Below are positions 44,301-54,894 of a stretch of DNA of 64,000 nucleotides, piece by piece. The notes under the pieces are model-generated. The model had not been told where the DNA came from. It ran no database searches and saw nothing but the letters and a program-made list of their open reading frames with translations. Location of the stretch: contig WNNJ02002785.1 in assembly GCA_012934845.2 (NCBI GenBank), positions 372,001-436,000 on the forward strand, in the 5' to 3' direction. The position numbers were made by a program, and so were the translations under genes. This DNA is from Pomphorhynchus laevis (lineage: Eukaryota > Acanthocephala > Palaeacanthocephala > Echinorhynchida > Pomphorhynchidae). How positions within the stretch are numbered: the stretch's first letter is position 1; the number at the start of each line of letters is the position of its first letter.

Positions 44301-47300
44301 CATTTGATCTATCAATTCATTACATTTTTATAAATTAGTTATTTTTATTAGTCATTAATCAATTATTAGTCATCGCCCATTAGCTATCTATTGTGATTGC
44401 CGATATTTAAAATAATAAAGATAATTTATAATCACATCTATGGAGATCGAATAATTTGGACAATTTCGACTCTTTAAAAATGCATTGATGATATATCAGC
44501 ATGTAGTATTTTGTATCCTGCATATTCCATGTTCAGAAAGCTAACGGATATCTATAATATGAATAAATTATGATATGATATTGGCATTACAACGGATTCT
44601 CAATAAAAATTATTGAGAATATTCTCAATGAAACCGGTTTCTATTCGATCACTTGTCAATTGACTCACATAGATATGTGTCTATTGACTATCTGTTAGGT
44701 TGAATACAATTAGGTTTTCAATATGTAATTTGTTTTCTGCCTTCCATTTGTATTTGATATGTGATTGACTGGCATAAATGCTGATCGTCATAATTATGCA
44801 GATACATCTTTATCATATACATTAGCAACAAATGATTAATATATCCTGTTAAACAATAGAATATCAACTATCGCACTGACTTAACACGAATATATTAAAG
44901 CTGATAACAACACATGTCTTTATGATCGTGCCGCCTAAGTAGAGTAGATTAAAGAGATCATTTGATGCAACGAATCGCTCTGTTGTTGAACTGAGTAAAT
45001 GCATTTTTATTAAACAATTGTAACAAGGCGAGGTATCGTTTCACTAGTTGGTCAATTTACTCGTTGTGAATTGACCAATGATTTCAAAATTTCTATTTAG
45101 CACACAGAAATACTTATTTTTAAAACAGCAAACGTATTTTATATTTTCGATATGTTATGCCGTAGGGCCTCCGTATCCAATTTTAACTGTCGTACAAGAT
45201 GAACTTAATTCAGTGACGTCAGTTTTAACTTTGCACTGTAGAATAAATGGAATCTTTAAACATCTTTGGTGGTCGATTGGTAGAAAGATAAGTACGACAC
45301 AAGTCCACTGGTATAATTATTCAAATTTTACAAGTAAGTTAACATGTAGTTTTGACAAACGCATAATTTGGACGGTTTAGATAATCCTGCAATAGATGTA
45401 AATATAAAAGAACATGCACATTCAATTGTGCAGTGCGGAGCAATTAATGAATATGGAGTGGCTATATCCAAAACTATCAATATATCAGGTATGGATAACT
45501 CTTTGTAGCATAAGATGCAAGCAAATAACTTGTAATATATTTTAGCAATAATAAATAAGAAGACTTCAAACTGTGACTGTTTTATGAGTAACAACAGAGT
45601 GATACCGGTTGAAGTTGGAGAAAGCGTGACATTGCAATGCACTTACTTCAATGCTCAAATTGTGTCGTGGGCAAAGGTAAATAAATAAAGCAATTTAAAA
45701 ATAATAAAAGAACAATTCACTAAAAGGCAAATTCACTAAAAGGGAAATAAATAAATATATAAAATCAACAGTGTCGTGGGCGGAGATTTACAAATGAAGC
45801 AATTAGAGAATAATAAAGTTCAATTCACTAAAAGGGCAATTCAATCGTATTAAAGTGGTTTTAACATTGAATTTATCCATACTAGTTGAATATGGATATT
45901 CATCTTTCAATAAAATCAAGTGCAACGTAGTGCTTGGTCGTTAAAATTCAATTTTGAACTTTAGTACTAGTTAACATTGAAGTTATAACTCAACAACAAT
46001 ATATTGTTACGCTGTCGTTGATACGTGGAAGTACATTAAATAAAGGAGAAAATTTAGTTTTCTCTTTAAATTAATTATTTCTCTTTCTAAATTAACAAAT
46101 TTAAATTACCATATTCTACATTTGGCCTATACAAAGATTAATAATAGAACAGCGCAATACATAATTATTGATGTTTACAGACTAATAAACAAAGCAATGA
46201 CGTAAAAACAATAATGCAGATATTTATTAGAATAACAAAAATTTATTAGAATAACAAAACAATAATGCAGATATTTATCTCACAGCTATGGGCTGAAAAA
46301 ACTAACAATAATTATGCAGAGAGGTTAGTTAATTATAGAATTCAATATTGTAGAGTTCGTTGTTTGATGAGTTCGTTGATTGTAGTGTTCGTTAAAATTC
46401 GATAGATTACGTTGGCTGTAGAGTTCAGTAGAAGTCAGTAGAGCTTGCTGAATTATATAGTTCGGTAGAATTCAATAGATTCCGTTAGTGGTAGAGTTCG
46501 GTAGAATTCGGTAAAATTAGTTGGTTGCAGAGTTCGATAGAGTTTAAAAATTTTAAAGCTCGCTACTTTCCACAAAGGGCTAAGGCTCTTCTTCACTCGA
46601 ATCTGTCTAACATTGTAGTACCTCGATTAGTAAAGCAACGACTATCACCGGAATGATGCAGTTTAAAACCGTACTACTCCATGTTCAGGGCTAGGGCTAT
46701 TCTTGACTTTCATCTTTCTTACATGGTAAAACCTAAGTTAGTGTAGCTTTGAGCTTCTGATCAGAGCCAAGATATTCTCAGTTAAGGGCTAGGACAATCC
46801 TTTACTCAAACTTGTTTAACAAAGAAGAACCCGAGTTAGCATATCCTTGAGTTTCATTGGAACAGTGAAACTCAAGCATATGCTAACTCGAGTTCCTTTA
46901 TGTACTGATACTGTGCATAGAAGCTTATCAGTTTCAGTGATACAGTTTTCCACCATGTACTTCTTGTTCGGGCTAGGGCGATCCTCCATGTGAAAAAGGT
47001 AACCCTTGTTCACATGGAGGTAATCTTGTTCACTTATAGTAACCCTAGTTCAACAAGGGTAACTCTAAGTTGACATAGCTTCAGATATTTTTGGACAGAA
47101 AATTCGACCTTTCAGATTTAGCTATTAGTAGATTATCAAAACTACTGACATTGCCCGGAGTGCGCCACGAGGAGGCATCTGAATAAGGTTTGCATCTTAA
47201 TATAAACAATAATATAAACTCTATTTTTAGTTTATATCATTACATTTTTTTATTTAAAATATTAATCTTATCAATTTAATTAAAATTTATCAATTGATAA

Positions 47301-49959
47301 ATAAATATTTATCAATTATTTATAACCGAGATGATTGCAATAATTGTCTTAAATCTAAAAAATATCATTTTAAACTTATATATTATATATTTACATATAT
47401 GCATTAATTACTCACAAATAAATTTATTATGATGAGTGAACGTAAGTAAAGCTGTTTTTATTCAAAACCCAAAGCACCTTATCCTACATAATCAATCACG
47501 TATGTTGTACTGTTTATTTATCCTGCCGCGTGATCCCACGCAATTGCAGTTCATTTTAAAAGCCTCTATTTCATTTATTCAGTGATCGATCACTTCAGTT
47601 GTATTTAGAATTAATTTACAAACAAAAGATGAAAACTGTTGTTTCTTTTGAACATTTATTCTATATTTTTCCATAGGTAGTTGATAACAGCACAGAGAAT
47701 CCAGCAAATTGTACGGATAACTTAATCAATTTAGATTCTGTTAAGGAAAAATCAAATTATCGATGTCGTTATATTTGCAATGGCATAGAGCACACATGTT
47801 ATACAACAGTTACATTAATAAAAGGTACGTTTTCATTGAACGAAGAAGACTGTAATCGTTGAGTTTTATCTAAATTAAGATAATCAATCGGCATTCGTAG
47901 TCAATGTGAGCAGCAATTCTATAAGGCTTTCGTTGCAAGCGGCTACAAACTCTTCTGTAGGAATTCATTATCCTATATCAAAACAAGTTCAAAGAATTAT
48001 CATGTATGTATGATTAAAAGCTAATTTAAGATTACCAATTGTCATCGAAAGATTAGTAAAAAATATTTTGAATTAAAAAATTACTTAAAAAATGATTTTA
48101 AACCTTTACATTAGGAATTCTGAAGCAGAATCTTATATTTCGCTAGCAACAGCCAGCATCACTAGAAAATCATGAAAATTTGTTGTTTACGAAATTACGT
48201 TGTGCAAAGCGATTGATACGCACTCATGAATTCTTCGAAAAAGAGTTTTTACAAAAAGTAGTTTTCAATTGAACAGAGATACTAAGAAACATTTTTAATG
48301 TACACATTTTTTATCTCAAAATGTTAAAATCTTTTATTTATTGCATATTTAAGATCTATTAGTCAATCGATGATATTATATTATAATCGAGGATATCAAT
48401 TAAATCTTAATATTTTTAATTATATATTTTATATTTAAATCAGCTGATACATGTCATAGACCATATATTCCAGCAGATATTTATTGTGAAGAAAGTAAAA
48501 TTTAAATGGCAATTATTAAATAGTTTATAACAACAGTAAAATTATTTGATTTATTTGATATCTGTTCGTATAAGCAAAATTATTTAAATTCTTTTATTTG
48601 ATTAAAAAGATAAAAATCACTTTAGCGAAAATATAGATGTGTGCATAAGAATTTTCCCACTATCTGTACAATCGAAAAAATGTATATGAATGCACATATA
48701 TTTGATCTCTGTACAAATGATATTTAAGTTCCTATTTTCTGACTGAATGAATTTTTATAGTAACCTAGTTTAAAATATGTATCTATTAAATTATTTAAAT
48801 GATTTTGAAGAAAGCCAATATCATTACATATTGTTGCAATTCTTAAAATTTCATTATTTAATGTATTATATTTTATATTATATGGTAGGCACGAAATACG
48901 TGCTAAGGACGTATTTCCTCTGATTAAATTTGATTATATAGAATATTATTCTAATACAAAGTATTTTATTTATTATCATCTATTAAAATTTTCCGCTAAT
49001 GATTTTAAATTTACTTCTTATATTATTGTGTCGATTTATATATTTTACTATTTTCTGCTTGATGTTATTTTTATAGTAACCTAGTTTAAAATATGTATCT
49101 ATTAAATTATTTAAATGATTTTGAAGAAAGCCAATATCATTACATATTGTTGCAATTCTTAAAATTTCATTATTTAATGTATTATATTTTATATTATATG
49201 GTATGTATGAATGCTCATCGCTTTTACTTGTAAACTTTTTTGAAACTCTGTAACATGTTCTTACATTATTTTTCTAGTTTCAAGGCAAAATCGGAAACTG
49301 ATGACAAATGGAAGGAATTCATAATTCCAACAACGTGGCCTTACTTTACAATTCGAAATTTGCATGCCAATACTGATTATATCATAAACGTGGGATTAAA
49401 ATACGACGAGCGTATTAGCAAATATGAAAGAAGATGGATACACGTTAAAACAAAACCGAAAACTGTTTCAAATATTGATCTGAAACCGTCTAAATTTAAA
49501 CTAATAGAGGCAAGTTTTCAGAATTTCAAAATTTGCTTTCAGACGTCAGGCCTCCCACATGCGATTCGACATTTATCTATTCAGACAAGACGAGTAAACG
49601 AAGTATGGTCGCGCTCTCCAATTATAATTGATGAAGTTCCATTTTCAACAAACCGTGCGTACTGCATTGCCACAGAAAAACATTTAGTCAATGGGCTATA
49701 TGAGGTTAGAGTAATTGCATACTACGATGATGAACACCACACACCACCTTCAGAATTGTTCATTATAGGTAGACGATTGTAGTAATATTTGTTATTTTTT
49801 ACATTTTTTATCTATTCAGTGCCCGTTCTGAAAACAGCATTCACGCAACATTATAATTATCTGAATACTGTGATGCTAATACCTATAAGTGCAGCTTCGT
49901 TCGTTGTGACATCGGGAGTACTGCTAATACTGGAATATTTATTTAACTTTACATCTTAA
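38326..49959 (+). CDS. Single-pass membrane protein with five Ig-like and two FN3 domains (13 exons)
   Basis: Exons: 38326-38359, 40228-40596, 42157-42271, 42303-42394, 42454-42559, 43852-44033, 45166-45333, 45381-45488, 45546-45676, 47677-47824, 47880-48003, 49278-49768, 49820-49959. All introns are GT..AG; phases agree and the sum is 735 codons plus stop. Residues 1-18 are a signal peptide (MWKSLLILLIRAIIQVNA). Ig-like domains lie at about 19-134 (..GLYECHW), 135-205, 206-299 (QDSGTYQCEC), 300-391 and 392-484. FN3 domains lie at about 485-590 and 592-689. A membrane span at about 705-731 is followed by only NFTS, so GPI anchoring is an alternative. It resembles Dscam-like or other cell-surface recognition proteins in architecture, but I do not identify an orthologue. 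With no cytoplasmic signalling part it may act as an adhesion protein or decoy (inference). Long introns 1, 2, 5, 9 and 11 hold repeats. Confidence 0.85.
38790..39175 (+). mobile_element. LINE fragment in intron 1 of the Ig/FN3 gene
   Basis: The plus frame (38847-39071) reads ENRKLHKCRGIDAFQYTFVP, LVIETIKAAGPITSSFPKSI and ATGNWRAARFLS, matching the xxRKxxKYxxLDxxxxFVPxAxETxGxWG...GEPRAxxFLxQRxS block of the LINE tail. The 121-codon minus frame is its shadow. Confidence 0.65.
40915..41190. repeat. Palindrome of Penelope-like sequence (intron 2)
   Basis: The left arm (plus) encodes MFRYIDDICVFNSNNFYSIS. The right arm encodes the same sequence on the minus strand, with the centre near 41040-41060 (CCTTATT..AATAAGG). 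Two partial copies of the element's YIDD region thus face each other head to head. Confidence 0.65.
41085..41625 (-). mobile_element. Penelope-like reverse-transcriptase core (intron 2)
   Basis: The minus strand shows three consecutive RT motifs: TYDFSTLYTNLDLVDIKEAL (motif A), RQVKGVPMGGNSSPIIADLF (motif B), and FRYIDDICVF (motif C with both catalytic aspartates). The TYDFSTLYTN and GxPMGxxxSPxxADLFL wording is characteristic of Penelope-like elements. It is interrupted but close to intact over about 180 residues, and it lies antisense to the host gene within an intron. Confidence 0.75.
41780..41985 (-). mobile_element. Rearranged Penelope-like fragment (intron 2)
   Basis: A 65-codon minus frame contains NIGFLQNHLNNLIDTYFKLG, KQKIVKYINQHNN, and then GEGIFLDMNIKLT. 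In the intact order the last block comes before the others, so two pieces of the element are joined, as at a head-to-tail junction between tandem copies. Confidence 0.6.
43141..43185 (-). ncRNA. Hammerhead-like motif in canonical order (left arm)
   Basis: Minus strand: CTGATGA (43181-43175), stem II GTCAT/ATGAC with a four-base loop, GAAAC, then a minimal stem III ACG/CGT around GCATT, ending in the GTC triplet (43148-43146). Core and stem II are textbook. Stem I next to the core does not pair well (A opposite A at the first position), so activity is uncertain. Confidence 0.5.
43395..43440 (+). ncRNA. Hammerhead-like motif in canonical order (right arm)
   Basis: CTGATGA (43401-43407), GTCAT-AGTG-ATGAC stem II, GAAAC (43422-43426) and GTC (43434-43436). 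It is the partner of the left-arm motif. One change weakens the tiny stem III here. Confidence 0.45.
44034..45165 (+). other. Intron 6 of the Ig/FN3 gene
   Basis: About 1.1 kb of AT-rich sequence. I saw no mobile element or structured repeat in it. Confidence 0.4.
45768..46440 (+). repeat. Segment in intron 9 duplicated at 53387-54070
   Basis: Begins GTGTCGTGGGCGGAGATTTA, which itself copies the end of exon 9 (GTGTCGTGGGCAAAG). It continues with GTTCAATTCACTAAAAGGGC and CATACTAGTTGAATATGGAT to a run of GTAGAGTTCGGTAGAA-type motifs. The same order is found at 53387-54070 with few differences. Confidence 0.75.
46340..46565 (+). repeat. Degenerate minisatellite in intron 9
   Basis: Irregular repeats of GTTCGGTAGAATTCGATAG and TTGTAGAGTTCG, unit about 25-35 bp. 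Part is shared with the duplicate at about 53.93-54.07 kb. Confidence 0.55.
46566..47075 (+). repeat. Degenerate tandem repeat of about 105 bp in intron 9
   Basis: Four diverged units begin with GGGCTAAGGCTCTTC, GGGCTAGGGCTATTC, GGGCTAGGACAATCC and GGGCTAGGGCGATCC near 46576, 46682, 46785 and 46970. Between units 3 and 4 an inverted copy forms a palindrome (GTTAGCATATCCTTGAG with CTCAAGCATATGCTAAC). Confidence 0.6.
48755..49215 (-). mobile_element. Penelope-like fragments in intron 11, partly duplicated
   Basis: Two minus-strand pieces (about 48890-48755 and 49215-49000) both encode TLNNEILRIATICNDIGFLQ followed by NHLNNLIDTYFKLGYYKN. They are nearly identical and repeat after about 310 bp. 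They match 26160-26290. Confidence 0.65.
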
Positions 49960-50001
49960 AAATTACTTAATAGTTGTGTATATCCAAAGATAAATGTTGA
50001 T

Positions 50002-50007
50002 AATAAA
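50002..50007 (+). terminator. Polyadenylation signal of the Ig/FN3 gene
   Basis: AATAAA lies 43 bp after the stop codon at 49957-49959, a normal distance for a short 3' UTR. Confidence 0.55.
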
Positions 50008-51471
50008 TGTTGTTCTACTTTACTTTTAATGTAACGAAAATGCGCTTTTGTAGATTTAAATTTAATTTAATTTTTCAATTTAATTTCACATAATTTTAAA
50101 GGAAGTTAAATGCGCGATTGTAGATATAATGCAATTTCATACAATTTTACGAAAACTTAGCCAAAATTTAGCTAGCAAATCTGGTTTGCGTGATCGACTT
50201 TCAGCATTTTCTACTTGATTCTCCCCTTACAATACAAGTGAATGTATACGTTAAGAACTGCTCCTAATTATTGAAATCAAACAATATTTCCGACATAAAA
50301 ACGATCAAATTGATCAAATAATCAATCGGTGACATTGAAATAATCGATCCTGAGATTGTGGCAAATCAGTGAGACTGTGGCAATTCTGAAAAATATGCGA
50401 AACTACTGAAAACAAACGGAAACAATAAAGATTATATCGAAATGAAGTTGCAATAAGTATATCTGCAATGAGAATGTTTTAAAAGAATAACATTATTCTT
50501 TTGTTTACAAAAGAATAACTTTAATTTGTCAATCTGCTGATTCTTGTCTTTCACTAATTATAAACCGATTTCGACTATAGAATAAAGTTTAGATGTCGTT
50601 TGATATAGGTTATTCGTGGATCGGTACATACTCGTATGTAGCGGTACTTGTTTACGCTTTATCAAACTCTAGACATAACTGTCTAGCTTAAAAAATTCTA
50701 AACAATTTGCTTTATAGAGAAGAAAATTAATAAAATATGGTAGAAGAGTACCTAACAGGCTCATTTTAGTCATTTACTAAAATGCAGATACATGCAGGAA
50801 CAACTTGGGATCACAACTAAATGGATCATAAAAAGAAAATTCACCTACTAATTTTTGCATTTAAAAAATAAAAATTAAGATTGTTATTGACCTTGCTCGT
50901 TCAGTATCTGAATATTTGATATCATCATGATTAATGGGACCAATACACATTTTTTATTTTAGTACTTTAATTGGCCCAATTTAGTAAATTCAATTTCGTA
51001 ACTTTTGCTAAAAGCTATTTTAGTTACTCTTATGCGTAAAGGTAAAAAATGTCACACAACGATGTGACGGCTGTTAAAACATAGATTCTTTAAACGTGGT
51101 AATATTTATCATTATATATTAAATAAGATTCGTTAAGTGATCTAATTTATCCTTGTTTAAATTACTTTTACATATGAATGACAGTGTAACTGTTGCTGAT
51201 TCATAACTTCAATGTCAACAAATAGTAAATTAAAAAATCAATATTTAAAAAACCGTTGATTTAAAAAGTCAACGGCTTTATTATATTCTACATTTATTGA
51301 GATATTGTGAATCAATTTATATGATCGTCTTCTGTATAAAAATGAGAATTAGATCTCAAATCAAATTGTAAAATAAATAATTGAACTTTTTGACAGCTAA
51401 ATACAAATACATTTTTTAAAGAAGAAAAAATATTTTCAATGCCATAATATTTTTATTTTGTGTTGTATTAT
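50008..51471. other. AT-rich intergenic DNA
   Basis: No exon, RNA gene or recognised repeat found. Confidence 0.5.
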
Positions 51472-51574
51472 TTTTGACAAAAGGCCAATTGATAGCAACC
51501 TAATTTTAAGTAGAAAATTTAGGCTGCATGCAAGGATAAAATAGGCCTCACATACAATTGGCCTTTTGTCAAAA
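51472..51574. repeat. Short MITE-like element with 20-bp terminal inverted repeats
   Basis: TTTTGACAAAAGGCCAATTG at 51472-51491 is exactly the reverse complement of 51555-51574. The inside is about 63 bp with a further small palindrome (CCTAATTTT..AAAATTTAGG). There is no coding capacity. Confidence 0.75.
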
Positions 51575-51812
51575 CTAACCAATACAAAAAAGATATTGGC
51601 ATTTTTGTGAAAATCGTGCTGTTCAATTTCTCAAACATAACATGTTCAATTTGGACTATTATTTAGCTGTTAAAATCTTTCTAAATTTGACACCTCTGTA
51701 TTTATTTTAGGATTTCGTTTTGATGTTCAAATTTTAATCTCAATAAACTTTTATCGTATAATTGCCGTGATAATAATCAATTACAATAGATTATTAATAT
51801 TATTATCAATAA

Positions 51813-51985
51813 TGGAGAGTGAACCCGCTTCAGCATCGGGTGCCCCTATGTATTTCGACAACGCGACCTTGTGGCTTTGATGTGTGCTTACAGAGAAGTC
51901 AAGAGAGAGAGTGCATGCTCGAGGTTTGAACCCCGTACATATAGTTTGCAATGCACACGCCTCCACCATTCGGCCACGCGGGGCT
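51813..51985 (-). mobile_element. tRNA-derived SINE, copy 1
   Basis: Minus strand: GCCCCGCGTGGCCGAATGGT at the head holds a polymerase III A box (TGGCCGAATGG), and GGGGTTCAAACCTC holds the B box (GGTTCAAACC), with TTGCAAA in the anticodon-loop position (anticodon GCA, cysteine-like). An unrelated body of about 100 bp follows. The arms do not fold as a functional tRNA, so it is a SINE and not a tRNA gene. Confidence 0.7.
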
Positions 51986-52446
51986 AATAATTATCAATAG
52001 TAGGCTTTATTAAATATCTAAAATCAAAGTCCCACAATGCACAAGTCACTTATACACTTGCAATATTTCAAAGTATTGGGATTAATAAGTGAGACTTAAT
52101 AACATCAATCAAGCAATTTATGTTCCACATTCTCAAAGTTCAATATCACCATCAGAGTTCCTGGTGATGATAGCAGCTGCTATTGAAATATTTAACTTAA
52201 CCTTTTTATTGAATAAATTCTCGTATTTTTGGTTCCATTCTATAAATAAATTACAAATATAAAAAATAAAATGGATATTTTCAAATTTTGAAAATGAATA
52301 TTTTCAAACAAACAATATATAATGAATTATATTAAGCTTGATTAGTGTTAATCTCACTACTTTGAAATATTGCAAGTGTATAAGTTTGATGACTTGTGCA
52401 TTGTGGTGACTTTGATTTTAGATATTTAATAAAACCTATTATTGAT

Positions 52447-52663
52447 AAGGCTTTGCGTGGCAGAATGATCAAGGCCTGAGTGGCCGAGTAGTGGACACCC
52501 GTGTGGACGAATGTTGAAGGCGTGTACATTGCAAACTCTATGCACATGGTTCAAACCTAGAGCATGCACTCTCAATTGACATCTCTGTAGGCACACGTCA
52601 AAACCACAAGATCGCATTGCCGAAAGATTTAGGGGCTTCCGATGATTTAGCGGGTTCACTCTT
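52447..52663 (+). mobile_element. tRNA-derived SINE, copy 2
   Basis: Same family as copy 1, on the plus strand: GAGTGGCCGAGTAGTGG near 52479, then CATTGCAAACTC and GGTTCAAACC near 52550-52560. A local duplication of the head is present. The body ends AGCGGGTTCACTCTTC, as in copy 1. Confidence 0.65.
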
Positions 52664-52690
52664 CATTCTTGTTAATAAAGTCTACTATTG

Positions 52691-53284
52691 TTCTCAGTAC
52701 AATAAGCAATCACGGCCAAAACCAATTTGCCCTTTCACAACCAATAGTGCCTCAAGCTGCATCAATTGAATTTTTGATAAAAACGATCCTCTCTAAAGTA
52801 TAGAATATATAGGATTTATTTTTGAAAATTGAGCTGACCCATATCCTAGCCTTAACATGAGAAAATGTTTTATTTCCTAAAAAGATATCGTATTTGTATT
52901 AGCTGCTAAGAATCTAAAATTGGCACAAGTAAATATATTTATTTTGGATCTGTCTTTTTTGTGTTAAAATTTAAAATCCCATAGGTACTAATTACGACAA
53001 ATTATTCATAAACAAATTGTTTACTCATACTGATCAATTATTTTGTAAAGTAAATAAAATTTCTATTACGAATTTTCGAAAGCTACTGCTTTCGTTATCA
53101 CGCAACAAAACCAAACACTTTTATTTCTAAATCTACCAAGAATACAATTGTCTAATTTATTTTCCTATAATTTTTATATATCAACTATAAAAAGAAAAAT
53201 GTTAAATTTGGATTATTAAAACTCAGACATTATTAAGTTTAGATTTTATATTACTTGCGAATAGCATACACAATGCAGCTTTTA
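52691..53284. other. AT-rich spacer
   Basis: Nothing recognised. Confidence 0.45.
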
Positions 53285-54120
53285 CTAATTCAAGCTGTGA
53301 TTGCGTAATAAAAAATAATAATAAGACAGCAATTGAAACTGTATAGGCAATGACATTGCAATACACTTACTTTAATGCTCAAATAGTGTCGTGGGCGGAG
53401 ATTTACAAATGAAGCAATTAGAGAATAATAAAGTTCAATTCACTAAAAGGGCAATTCAATCGTATTAAAGTGGTTTTAACATTGAATTTATCCATACTAG
53501 TTGAATATGGATATTCATCTTTCAATATAATCAAGTGCAACGTAGTGCTTGGTCGTTAAAATTCAATTTTAAACTTTAGTACTAGTTAACATTGAAGTTA
53601 TAACTCAACAACAATATATTGTAACGCTGTCGTTGATACGTGGAAGTACATTAAATAAAGGAGAAAATTTAGATTTCTCTTTAAATTAATTATTTCTCTT
53701 TCTCAATTAACAAATTTAAATTACCATATTCTAAATTTGGCCTATACAAAAGTCAAGCCATGATTATACATAATTATTGCTTTTACAGACTAGCGATACA
53801 GAATATTTTATAAGCAAAGCAATGATTTAAAAACAATAATGCAGATATTTATTAGAAAAAAAACATTTATGACTCTCAGCTATGAGCTGAACAACTAACA
53901 ATAATTATATAGAGATTTTAGTTAATTATAGAGTTCAATATTGTAGTGTTCGTTAGTATTTGATAGATTTCGTTGGTTGTATAGTTCGGTAGAAGTCAGT
54001 AGAGTTTGCTGAATTGTATAGTTCAGTAAAATTCAATAGAGTTCGTTAGTTGTAGAGTTCGGTATTGTTATGAAGTTTATATTATTACGCTATCGCTTAT
54101 ACGTGGAAGTACATTAAATA
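53285..54120 (+). pseudogene. Duplicate of exon 9/intron 9 of the Ig/FN3 gene
   Basis: 53353-53400 resembles the end of exon 9 (ATGACATTGCAATACACTTA, TTTAATGCTCAAATAGTGTC). It then runs colinear with the intron 9 segment 45768-46440 to about 54070, and repeats TACGTGGAAGTACATTAAAT once more at about 54100. The donor site is absent: GTGTCGTGGGC is followed by GGAGATTTAC. It is a noncoding partial duplication. Divergence looks low in the intron-derived part and higher in the exon-derived part. Confidence 0.65.
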
Positions 54121-54230
54121 AAGGAGAAATCATATCAGTTTACTTAGTCCACTTATTTTGTACTATATATAAATATTGAAATTTTGATTATTTTATACTG
54201 CACGCTAATTATATCCTATCTATACACAAA

Positions 54231-54300
54231 CAGTAGTACGCTAACTTTCTGTATGTGGACTTCATCAGCTACTGATCTAATACTATTGTTTCACGTTCCG
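54231..54300 (-). ncRNA. Hammerhead-like module, single copy
   Basis: Minus strand: GGAACGT-GAAAC, then CAGTAG-CTGATGA-A-GTCC (54274 to 54257), then GTTAGCGTA and CTACTG (to 54231). Stem I CAGTAG/CTACTG is a perfect six pairs directly next to the core and the GUA triplet. Stem II (GTCC with GG.AC) and stem III are only partly kept. It is 70 nt, with the same S2-S1-S3 order as the tandem families. Confidence 0.45.
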
Positions 54301-54894
54301 TTACTTTTAATGTAGGCTAACGATCACTCGGCTCGTCTGCTTTATTGACATTTAGATTGAATGAAATACTATTCATTTAACATTTTGCAAATTTAGTTGA
54401 AATCATTAATGATTTCAAATTAAATTAGTGTGCAGAATAAAATAGTCATCTAAATTTAAATGGTAACAATGACTGCACATGTATATCAACTTAAAATATA
54501 AAAATAAATATTTTAATCTTACAATTTTAAAATTCAGATTTTGTCTTAACTTTAGAATAGAACACATGGATGCCGATTCTAAAGGCCCTATACTATGAAA
54601 GGCATATGAACTTTAGGGCATTCGCGGATGAGACGATCAAATAAATTGATTCCCCATATCTCGATGGGTATAATTTGCCAAATTAACTATCCATAAAGGA
54701 CAAATATGTGGAAATATTATCGACACAATAAAATATCTCCTCTAGTAATAATCGCTTTAAATATGAAATATGATGTTTTGTTGAAATTTATTTTATTATA
54801 TAAATATAAAAATGGCATAAGTGAAATGAATTAAGAAAAGTTAAAAAAAGCAAAGTATTCATAGTTTTAGAAACGAAAGTGTATAATAAATTTA
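54301..54894. other. AT-rich spacer
   Basis: No gene or repeat recognised between the module and the LINE fragment. Confidence 0.45.

Larger units (their letters stand above)
51780..52690. repeat. Large imperfect inverted repeat built from two SINE copies
   Basis: Arms at about 51780-52110 and 52330-52690 are inverted copies. Besides the SINE itself they share flanking strings (CACAATGCACAAGTCA, ATACACTTGCAATATTTCAA) in reverse complement, so the SINE duplicated together with its neighbourhood and is not two independent insertions. The spacer is about 220 bp. Confidence 0.7.

Noticed and set aside
48118-48172. Alternative exon after exon 11 of the Ig/FN3 gene, starting after TTAG
   Set aside because: It stays in frame for only about 20 residues before a stop and would break the FN3 strand order. 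Joining 48003 to 49278 gives a continuous FN3 fold and a gene length divisible by three.
51813-51985. A functional tRNA gene
   Set aside because: The A and B boxes are present, but acceptor and anticodon stems do not pair properly and a SINE body follows.
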